Positions 56,636 to 64,000 of a DNA stretch of 64,000 bases are shown piece by piece. A program made the position numbers and the translations under genes. A model generated the notes under the pieces. That model searched no databases. It was not told the origin of the DNA and saw nothing but the letters and a program-made list of their open reading frames with translations. Within the stretch, counting starts at the first letter, position 1. Each line of letters starts with the position of its first letter. This DNA is from Gari tellinella (taxonomy: Eukaryota > Mollusca > Bivalvia > Cardiida > Psammobiidae), in NCBI GenBank assembly GCA_922989275.2, contig OV277870.1, positions 34,282,356-34,346,355 of the forward strand, written 5' to 3'.

Positions 56636-57003
56636 CAGTGTTCCCTCTCTATACAACAATAGCCAACGGGACACAAAGACCGTACGTGTTGTAAGGAGGG
56701 AGTTGTAGGGAGGGAAAGTAAAGACTTGGCAAACATTTGCAAATAGCTTGAATCAAGATCAGGCGCCGCGTTACGCGGTGTCTTGTCTGATTCCAGCTGT
56801 TTGCTACTCATCATTTATGTTTCTTTCTGTCAAAATGTCAATTATGTGACTTTGAGAAAAATAGCAGACGACAATTTTAAGAAGACGATATTTTAGCCGT
56901 GGGAAGGTTAGACATTTCTGTCTTGTTGGGGAACAGCGGCAAGCGTGTTGAAAGAAGGGACTGATTGTTCAGAGGGTCGTTGTTGGAAGGGAGTACAGTA
57001 CTG
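56636..57003. mobile_element. Family D MITE, complete (368 bp)
   Basis: TA/CAGTGTTCCCTCTCTATAC ... ttggaagggagtacagtACTG/TA; core aatagcttgaatcaagatca with gcgccgcgttacgcggtgtc turn. Confidence 0.85.
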
Positions 57004-57279
57004 TACATTGTATCAGCTTGTTGCATTGTCTCTTATAATAGTCAAACGAGTGCTAATCGGTCATTTTTTGGCCACTCAGTGATGGGGTTTATGAAGGGCA
57101 GAGTAGAAGTGTTCTACAGGAGTTTAGTTTAGTTACTATCTGTAAGACCTATATTCAATTTCTGTTCAATGGCTACTTTTGAACACAGGGCTGTAAATCA
57201 GAAATAAATTCAAACGAGACTCTAAAGGCCTAAAATGGACAAGTGAACATTTTAAAATTGAAAAGCATAGACTGAGGTG
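57004..57279. other. Intergenic, nothing recognised
   Basis: Unclassified stretch between a D element and an array-type repeat. Confidence 0.4.
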
Positions 57280-57655
57280 ACGTGATGTCAAGGTCAAGGA
57301 CACAGAGGTCGCAATTTTTGCATCGATATGAAGTCTTGTCCAAAGGAAATGTGTGGCGAAAGAGTGACAGCTGTATGCCAAAGGGTATAGCCGTTGTAAA
57401 CAATTTTCAGAACTAAAACAGACAATTCGAAACATAAACGCATGGGCTGAGCTCAAGGCCAATGTCATAGGGGTCAATATTTTCACACGTGATAAAAGAG
57501 TTTGTCCTAATGTAGACGTTGTGTACTGTAAGTATGCACGCTGTTGGTCAAAAGGTAAAGTAGACTTTAAGAAGTGTTGAGCATTTTTCAAAACTGAAAC
57601 CCACATTCGAAACTTAAACCCAGAGACCAAAGTCAATATCACACCAAGAGCCACC
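57280..57655. repeat. Tandem-type repeat related to 26680-27130
   Basis: About two 170-bp units (cgaaacataaacgcatgggc / cgaaacttaaacccagagac; gtcttgtccaaaggaaatgt / agtttgtcctaatgtagacg). The 163-residue minus-strand frame over it is a by-product. Confidence 0.55.
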
Positions 57656-57827
57656 AAGCATCAACGATATGCTAATTTCTAGGAGATCGTTAAACTTAGC
57701 AGTGAAGTGAAAATGTTTCAGGAATTTCAAATAAGTAAATATATAATTTCATTTTATTGATTTAATAGAGTATAAAATGTGCACTAGTATGAATGGTATG
57801 TAATTGCAGATTGTCTTGAACGGTATA

Positions 57828-58697
57828 CAGTGATGCTCACTTATAACGAACTTGGATAAGATGAAAAACTGCTTAATACGAAATAAAAATAATTCCCCGA
57901 CTGCTTCCTTCTTTATTTCAATGGCCTCATGCTTGCTTAAGATGAAAACTGGATATAACGAAAAACTGGATAAGACAAACGGATTTTTAGGTCCCTAAAC
58001 TGGATTTTACCTGTAAAATTGTTCTGTTAATACAACATGCCGGTCATTATCACAGTTTGACAAGTGGCGTACAAAGGTGACAGTATCTAATTGCTTAGCT
58101 GCTCAGATAACAATACAGTACCCAACCAACATGTTTTGTATATATGCTATTGATAAAATGTTCAAACAACTGGAAATATTTACTTTACTTGGCACATTAT
58201 TTGTTTAGATCCAGATCAGATACTTAATAACTGGGTGTCTGATCAGACTTCTTGCTGTTTGACACCTGTATTCTGCATAAAGATAACAACCACTGATGCT
58301 ATATCAACATAGTAGATCTATATCAAAAACTTTTTTATATTAATAAAGTTTACTTATTAAATATTCATAATATGTTGAGTTTTCTATTAATACAATACAG
58401 GGAACAGGTTAAATTTTCAAGAAGAAAAATGGCAGTTCTTATGTCATAGCCAATCTTATTTTGTTATCATTTAATTATTCTATTAGGTGCAATTTAAAGA
58501 AATATTTAAGATTTAATTTCTATGCATGTCTATCTTTCTTTTTTTCTAATCAATTATGTACTAAAAGTATGATGAGTAAACATTTCTTTATATTTAACTA
58601 TTCACAAAGAAATTTCGTTGTTTGGATAAGACGAAGTTTGGATAAGACGAACTAATTTGCAAGATCCCCTGAATTTCGTTATAAGTGAGCATCACTG
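57828..58697. mobile_element. Family H pogo/Tigger-like element (870 bp)
   Basis: TA/CAGTGATGCTCACTTATAAC then GAA, matched by a perfect 23-bp inverted end. Subterminal ggataagatgaaaaactg / tggataagacgaa repeats are typical of pogo-class ends. No ORF. A worn core 2 (tttagatccagatcagatac ... ggtgtctgatcagac ... ctgtttgacacctg) sits at 58203-58266. Confidence 0.85.
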
Positions 58698-58716
58698 TAA
58701 CATGTGTTGATTTGTA

Positions 58717-59644
58717 CAGTAAACCTCTCTATTACAACCACTAAATTACGTTACTTATTAGGCCAAATAAAAAAAGTACCTGTGTTTCCTATTACATGCC
58801 CGAAAAAATTAGGTACGGACGGTCGGAAAATCTTTTTTCTTTTTTTTTAACACACACAATAATACATTTAACTTTCTGATGGAGCATTTTAGATATGACA
58901 ATGTATAAATGTGTTTTATTGTACAAAGCCCTTGGCCATACATGAAAAAACCTTGTAAATATCCATTTAATTGTTGATTTTATTGATAGGTTCCAAATAC
59001 CAAAATTATCATAGAAATCTAAAGCGGTATGATTATGATATTGATATACTAAGACGGCAAAGTAGTGACTTATATATATGACAGATGGAATGAATGATGT
59101 TTTGAAATGTGTTGTATGCATGTCAAAATATGTCTTTAAAATGTGCTGTCTGCATGCCGAATGTGCCAAACGTTAATAACTAGCATATCATATCTTCAAA
59201 GAAGCTACTTTATGACAAATTTAGAGCAAATTTCACTTCAATAATTGTTAAATGTAAATCTTATTTCAAAATCGATATTTTAAACACTTAAACGTCTATA
59301 AATTAGCTTTTTAAACACTTAAACGGAGAACATTTCTATTACACCTTCTTCAAAAAAATATGTCGTAAAAATGACCTACATTTGCCAATAAATTTTAAGA
59401 AAAGTGAAAAAAAGTTTAGGGTCAGGGGAAAAACTATGGTCGGCCGTGTTACCGGAAACACAGGTACTTTTTTATTTTGCCTAAGGTGTTTACGACAAGT
59501 AACAGCTTAAAGGAAGGAGACAATAAAACAGAAAGTTCCTTAAAGGGCTTTCTGTTTTATTGTCACCTTGCTTTTAGTTGTCACCTGTCTTTATACTAGA
59601 AAATAGCCTTCGTTTAAGTGGTTGTAATAGAGAGGTGTTACTTG
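58717..59644. mobile_element. Family F MITE split by a TA-flanked element
   Basis: Left TA/CAGTAAACCTCTCTATTAC ... ttacttatta; right resumes taaggtgtttacgacaagta, core 1 (gcttaaaggaaggagacaat ... attgtcaccttgcttttag), end ggttgtaatagagaggtg. Confidence 0.8.
58761..59481. mobile_element. TA-flanked non-autonomous transposon (721 bp)
   Basis: Inverted ends GGCCAAATAAAAAAAGTACC then TGTGTTTCC and GGCAAAATAAAAAAGTACCT then GTGTTTCC, about 26 of 28 matching; TA on each side. The 125-residue minus frame has no recognised domain. Confidence 0.85.
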
Positions 59645-59730
59645 TATATCATTTTGTATATGTTACTGTATTTATACACAATGGCAATAACAGTTCATTG
59701 ATTTGTTAGTAAATGCAATATACAAATGTA

Positions 59731-60094
59731 GAGTGATCCCTCCCTACACGGGCCCTCTGAACAACGATTCTCTCATCATAACCGCGCTAACCGCTGTTCC
59801 AAACAAGACAAGTACATGTATATCTAACATTTTTCACGTCTCTGATATCGTCTGCTAAAACTATTGTTTGCTGTTTTGCTCAAAGTTGTTACATATCGGA
59901 CGTTTTGATAGAAGAAACATAATGAAGAGTGGCAAACAGCTTGAATCCAGATGAGACGCCGTGTTACGCGGCGTCTGATCTTGATTCAATCTGTTTGCAA
60001 ATGTAAGCTAATTTCCCTCCCTATAACGACTCCCTCCGAACAACACACACACTCTTTATTTCCTATTGGTTGGTGTTGTAGAGAGGGAGCACTG
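59731..60094. mobile_element. Family D MITE, complete (364 bp)
   Basis: (g)AGTGATCCCTCCCTACACG ... ttgtagagagggagcACTG/TA; core 2 with gacgccgtgttacgcggcgtc turn. Confidence 0.85.
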
Positions 60095-60419
60095 TAGTCT
60101 AATGCGAATCTATAGTAGGAGTGTTAGAATGTTTGAACACCGTTTCATTGCATTGCAAACAAGATTTAACCTAGACCAACTACAGTATCTGGCGCGATGA
60201 CTGGTCAGGATCTACAGTTTAATGCCGAGGAGCAGCAAACATCGTTTGGCAGTGATTAGAAGCAGAACCTTAGATTAAAATTGGTCTTCTTGTTTGCAAA
60301 TGCAACCCCCCCCCAAACTTAATCTAGTTTTGTCATGGCTTGGCTCATATATGTTTATTATTTGTATGACGTTTTATATTTACAATCTTGAAAAATGACA
60401 TTCATTCTGTACTCATTGT
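60095..60419. other. Intergenic, nothing recognised
   Basis: A weak dyad involves cattgcaaacaagattt and cttcttgtttgcaaatg; otherwise nothing. Confidence 0.35.
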
Positions 60420-60692
60420 CAGTGTCGCTGAATGAGACTTTGCAAACAGTTTGGATCATGATCGAAGCTGTTTGACACTCATATCGACCTTTCTGTAGTC
60501 TTTACCGTCTGCTTATTAACCCTATTACCTCCAAAATATAGTCTGCATTGGAAATGTCGTCTGCAATACTTTTAAAGTAAGCTTTAGTGCCGTTTTAATT
60601 GAAGAAATGTCGATGATAGTGGCAAACTGTTTGGATCCTGATCAGACGCGGCTACTGGTCAGGATCTAAACTGTTTGCAAAGTCGCTATGTA
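60420..60692. repeat. Two family C elements, first reduced
   Basis: 60455-60480 ttgcaaacagtttggatcat then gatcgaagctgtttgacact; then TTAACCCTATTACCTCCAAA (60515) with core ggcaaactgtttggatcctg ... caggatctaaactgtttgc. Confidence 0.65.
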
Positions 60693-60994
60693 ACTAAGGT
60701 GTGGCGGATGCTGATTACTACATCCACGACAACTTGTAACTAGGACAAAGTAATTTCTACGTGTTTGCCATGTATGGCAAGGTCACAAACTCTATCAGGC
60801 CATACCAAAGTTCACAATCAAAAATGTAAGAATAAAACTAACACAACATTTGGTATTATTTTGCCTTTTATTGTTTTCAATAAAAAAATAAACATATAAA
60901 CTTTTACTATGACATATATACATACATTGTAAATACATTTGACATGATCAATCTTGTGTTGTGCAGTCATACAGTGGATTTCATGGGCTGTTTA
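60693..60994. other. Intergenic, nothing recognised
   Basis: AT-rich spacer with two AATAAA-like motifs (60832, 60884) and no gene to assign them to. Confidence 0.35.
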
Positions 60995-61241
60995 CAGTGG
61001 AGAATCGGTTATTCTTTCTCAATAAACGCGTTTACGCTAAAACTATTATTTGCAGTGCACACAGTTTGGAGCCAGATCAGACGCCGGGTAACCCGGCGTC
61101 TGATCAGGCTCCAAACTGTTTGCCACCAAGATAAACATGAAATATCAGAATTGTCCAAAAGTTGTTCTTTTCTACGTTTTAGTGCTTTGCGTTTGCGTAC
61201 GTTTGCGTTTTAAACGGGAAAGAATAACAGATTCTCCACTG
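60995..61241. mobile_element. Family E MITE, complete (247 bp)
   Basis: TA/CAGTGGAGAATCGGTTATTC ... cagattctccACTG/TA; core arms gagccagatcagacgccggg / cccggcgtctgatcaggctc. Only a handful of differences from 44290-44535. Confidence 0.9.
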
Positions 61242-61508
61242 TACAAGTAGCAGGTTTCTTCAAGGAGAATAACTTTAATGCTGAAAGCTCCTAGAGATGC
61301 CTTCTGCATAAATTACATTTATTTTGCACTCTGCACCCATGGTCTTCATAATGAAAATTGTAACTATGGCCACATAATACAAGATTGACTGTATATAGAA
61401 TCTAGTGTGTTGGAGGTAGAAAATAGGTTTGTCCTGAGTATTGACCCATCATCAAGTGTCAATTGATGGCATGCTATCTAATCAAAAGATAATACTTTTA
61501 TCTGGCTA
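61242..61508. other. Intergenic, nothing recognised
   Basis: Short worn core-1-like scrap (gctgaaagctcctagagatg) near 61278. Confidence 0.35.
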
Positions 61509-61861
61509 CAGTGCTCCCTCCCTACAACGACCCTCCCAACAACCACTCCCTCCTTACAAAGAACCTGGTCGCAGCTCCCTAAACAGAACAATTATGTCCA
61601 GCCTATTCACGGCTTCAATGTCGTCTGCTTAAAATTGTCGTCTGTTGTTTTTCTTAAAGTTACATATTGAACATTTTGACAGATTTTTTAATGACGAGTT
61701 ACAAACAGCTTGAATCCAGATCAGACGCCGATTTAAGCGGCGTCTGATCTGGATTCAAGCTGTTTGCAAATGTAAACCAATTTCCCTCCCTATAACGACT
61801 CCCTCCAAACAACTCACACATTTTGTCTCCCATTGGATGTCATTGCAGAGAGGGGGCACTG
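61509..61861. mobile_element. Family D MITE, complete (353 bp)
   Basis: TA/CAGTGCTCCCTCCCTACAA ... gcagagagggggcACTG; core 2 perfect: caaacagcttgaatccagat ... gacgccgatttaagcggcgtc. Confidence 0.88.
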
Positions 61862-61907
61862 CAATACTTGTATCAGACTAGTAGCTAGACTAACATCCAT
61901 GTTACAA

Positions 61908-62155
61908 TAATGGGGAAGACGCTTTTCTCTGGCAAACTTATCATGGTTTGAAAGTAATAAAATGAAGATTTAAGTTTGACTGTTTCTTCAAAGTGTTGAT
62001 AATCTCAGTGGCAAACAGTTCGGAGCCTGATGGGACACTAAATTACTTGATAAATGAGCAGGTTCCAAACTGTTTATAGCTAGACGATATGATTGTTTAG
62101 GCATCAACATATGTTTATATAAATTTGGAAAGAATAGTGTCTTCTTTCCAGAACA
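61908..62155. repeat. Worn family E element
   Basis: aatggggaagacgcttttct start, tggcaaacagttcggagcct ... ggttccaaactgttta, end ggaaagaatagtgtcttctt. Confidence 0.55.
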
Positions 62156-62221
62156 CAACATAGGAGTGTTCAAATCACAGACTGCTCACTTAAATACTTA
62201 CAGTATTGGGACATAATTTTA

Positions 62222-62473
62222 ACATTCAGATTCCTTGACCCTGAAACCTCAAATGGGCAATTCTATTTTTTCAATTTAGTCTAGTCCATTTCTGACATTT
62301 AAGGGTTGATTTTTACAATATGTCAAAATGACAAACAGTGTAGACCCTTATCAGAGGGCTCCTTAAGGAGCCCTCTGATCAGGGTCTCACTGTTTGCATA
62401 GGACAAGTGTACTCCTCACATGCACATTGCTTGCAAATTACGCATATATGCTGACTAGGGTTCAAAGAGTTAA
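62222..62473. mobile_element. Family B MITE
   Basis: Left end worn (ttccttgaccctgaaacct), core 2 acaaacagtgtagaccctta ... gagccctctgatcagggtct, end ctagggttcaaagagTTAA. Confidence 0.8.
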
Positions 62474-62570
62474 CAAACAATGTCTACCCAGATCAAAGTG
62501 TTCCCGGATTCATGAGTCCTGTGATCCGGCCGCACTGTTTGTCATACTTAAAATTATTTTGGGGACATTC
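62474..62570. repeat. Core 2 of family B type
   Basis: aacaaacaatgtctacccag ... ggccgcactgtttgtcat directly after the preceding element. Confidence 0.5.
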
Positions 62571-62702
62571 CCCTCGGTAGTCATATTTAGTAAACTTGCC
62601 TTTTAATGGAAAATGGGAGTCCATTTGAAAATACAGCCCCTTACGGGTTTATCATCATACACATTGGATAGTCATTATCATTTCAGACTTGTTACATCAC
62701 AA

Positions 62703-62817
62703 TCAATGATTTGGTTCAACAACAACTTGTGACGCACGATCTATCTCCATCTTCTCTGGGACCTCGTCATCCTGCCAGCCTTCCATATTGTTGACAATGG
62801 ATGTACCATATCCTTTC
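62703..62817 (-). CDS. Terminal coding exon of an unrecognised gene
   Basis: On the minus strand, after the acceptor ttaaatgtttcag, one base completes a split codon and then comes KGYGTSIVNNMEGWQDDEVP followed by EKMEIDRASQVVVEPNH and a stop (tga, 62705-62703). It is too short for ORF finding but has an intact acceptor, codon-like composition, no repeat similarity and a variant poly(A) signal ATTAAA about 100 bp beyond (top-strand TTTAAT near 62600). The acidic end looks like a cytoplasmic tail. I do not recognise the protein; upstream exons lie at higher coordinates, probably beyond the window. Confidence 0.6.
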
Positions 62818-62818
62818 C

Positions 62819-62939
62819 TGAAACATTTAACAAACAGTATTAGCCAACAAGATACATGACCTCTGGACACTTTAACTCATGATCCATAAAACTTCCAACA
62901 TGACACCAGTGTTTGTCACTATTACAACCAGAAATGGGT
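62819..62939. other. Start of the unknown gene's last intron, no feature seen
   Basis: Unique-looking sequence beyond the minus-strand acceptor; no exon or repeat recognised. Confidence 0.4.
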
Positions 62940-63718
62940 GTCAAAGCCACCTGATGCTCGCCTGTTTAAAGTTTAAGTCTAAAAAAACATCTTGTATCGA
63001 AAGCAAATCAATTTTCAGTTTAGAAAGATTATTAAATTAATGTTGAGTCTAAATCTAGTTATATTAAACTTTAAAACAACTCCTGCAATATTTAACCTGG
63101 TGATTTGTAGTCAAAACAATTAAGTCCAAAACATGTCAAAAATTGACAAATATTAAAATTATTTTTAAATTTCAACTTCATAATATCAATGTTTGACCCC
63201 TAATGAACCTCCATACAAAATTTCAAAACCTTAGCACAAGTATTAAACTTTAAAACAACCCGTCCAAAAAACTTTAACCTGGTGTTTAGTAGCAAAACAC
63301 CTAAGTCCAAAACATGTCAAATATTGACAAAAATTAAAATTATTTTTAAATTTCAACTTCATAGCTTCAATGTTCGACCCCTAATAAACCTCCATACAAA
63401 CTTTTAGCACCCTAGCACAAATATTAAGCTTTAAAACAACCCGTCCAAAAAACTTTATCTTGTGATTTGTATTCGAATAAACTAAGTCCAAAACAGGTCA
63501 AAATTTGACATAAATTAAAATTATTTTTAAATTCCAACCTCATAACATCAATGTTTAACCCCAAATGAACCTCCATACAAATTTCAGCACCCTAGCACAA
63601 ATACTAAGCTTTTAAACAATCCGTCCAAAAAACTTTAACCTTGGCCATGCTCACGCTCACGCTCACGCCCACGCCGGGGGTATGACATTAGCTCTGCTGT
63701 TCTACGAACAGGCGAGCT
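62940..63718 (-). mobile_element. Helentron-like element with about three 170-180 bp tandem units
   Basis: Right end GGCGAGCT/AAAAA with ctgttctacgaacag hairpin; left scrap gatgctcgcctgttt. Units carry ctaagtccaaaacatgtcaa, ttaaaattatttttaaattt and cctccatacaaa at 63121, 63301 and 63483. Lies next to the unknown gene's terminal exon. Confidence 0.6.
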
Positions 63719-63844
63719 AAAAACGGTGTCACACTGTGTTTGCAATGGATGCAGCCCGCTCACATGTGTGGCAAGGCAATATTGTTATATGGTAGCACAT
63801 TCAGTTTTACATCACAAATCCTACCTAGGGAAGAGTTTATTCCT

Positions 63845-64000
63845 AAAATGATCTCTTTGCATGCTAGCGGCAGATACATGTGCCACAGTGATTAGCTTTG
63901 CAAACAGTTGGGATCCTGATGAGATGCCGCGTAACGCGGCGTCTCATCAGGATCCATACTGTTTGACTCTCTGACCCTGTTTTGAAAAGAAATTTTGAAT
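63845..64000. mobile_element. Family C MITE, cut by the window edge
   Basis: ctctttgcatgctagcggca start, core 2 gcaaacagttgggatcctga with gatgccgcgtaacgcggcgtc turn, arm gaccctgttttgaaaagaaa. Close match to 3261-3467. Confidence 0.8.

Noticed and set aside
57166..57657. 163-residue minus-strand frame, the second longest in the window
   Set aside because: Lies over a tandem-type interspersed repeat whose relative at 26680-27130 is broken in all frames.
58792..59169. 125-residue minus-strand frame inside the TA-flanked element
   Set aside because: His- and aromatic-rich AT-derived sequence without a transposase DDE/D motif.

Overview
The window is eukaryotic animal DNA, most likely from a bivalve mollusc. 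The evidence is two intron-rich metazoan genes (ALDH4A1-like and GPR157-like), GT-AG introns of hundreds to thousands of bases, a V-type SINE, TTAGGG-related arrays, and AGCTCACC...GGCCCTCTTG interspersed elements of a kind I recall from bivalve genomes. A heterodont such as Dreissena is a guess that the sequence cannot confirm.

Genes. (1) Positions 1758-21226 (+) hold 14 coding exons of ALDH4A1, mitochondrial delta-1-pyrroline-5-carboxylate dehydrogenase of proline catabolism. They encode 552 residues to the stop; only the 5' exon with the start Met and transit peptide lies off the left edge. (2) 21.2-51.3 kb has no gene that I can support and is almost wholly repeats. (3) 51357-55986 (+) is a complete 4-exon, 397-residue seven-transmembrane receptor of the GPR157 type. 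(4) 62703-62817 (-) is the terminal coding exon of a third gene that I do not recognise and that runs off the right edge. Nothing in the sequence links the three genes functionally.

Repeats dominate. I sorted the short elements into families by their ends and use these letters throughout. TTAA-flanked shells (piggyBac-like target): A, about 250 bp, ends CCCATTACCCCATA; B, about 250 bp, ends CTCATTGAACCCTAGT or CCCTTTGAACCCTAGT; C, about 205-240 bp, ends CTCTTTGCATGCT or CCCTTTGCCTGC; and a 1.04-1.09 kb element present twice. TA-flanked shells beginning CAGT (pogo/Tigger-like): D, 250-580 bp, CAGTGCTCCCTC; E, about 246 bp, CAGTGGAGAATC; F, about 200 bp, CAGTAAAACCTC; H, 870 bp, CAGTGATGCTCAC. 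Family G (CAGGGCTCCAGATAAG) shares its ends with a 1.2-kb hAT-like element.

The notable structure is that two palindromic cores recur inside these unrelated shells. Core 1 (half-site CTTAAAGCAGGTTGAAAGTA) lies in A and also in F. Core 2 (half-site CAAACAGTTTGGATCCTGAT) lies in B and C and also in D, E and, weakly, H. The two arms of a copy often share the same private substitutions. Nested insertions give target sites and relative ages: A in A, hAT in B, Helitron-like in A, a TA element in F, and a foldback in a Helentron-like element.

Layout: 0-21 kb, ALDH4A1 with every intron full of A/B/C/F copies; 21-31 kb, A/G/C/D field; 31-36 kb, AT-rich diverged array with a period near 210 bp; 36.6-38.7 kb, TTAGGG-containing satellite; 39-48 kb, SINE, D element with an expanded internal VNTR, paired 1-kb TTAA elements, E/C cluster and a G35 tract; 48.5-50.5 kb, reverse Helentron-like element; 51-56 kb, GPR157-like gene; 56-62.6 kb, D/H/F/E field; 62.7-64 kb, end of an unknown gene plus another array element. 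Repeat boundaries were read by eye and are good to a few bases where termini are quoted, otherwise to about 20 bases.
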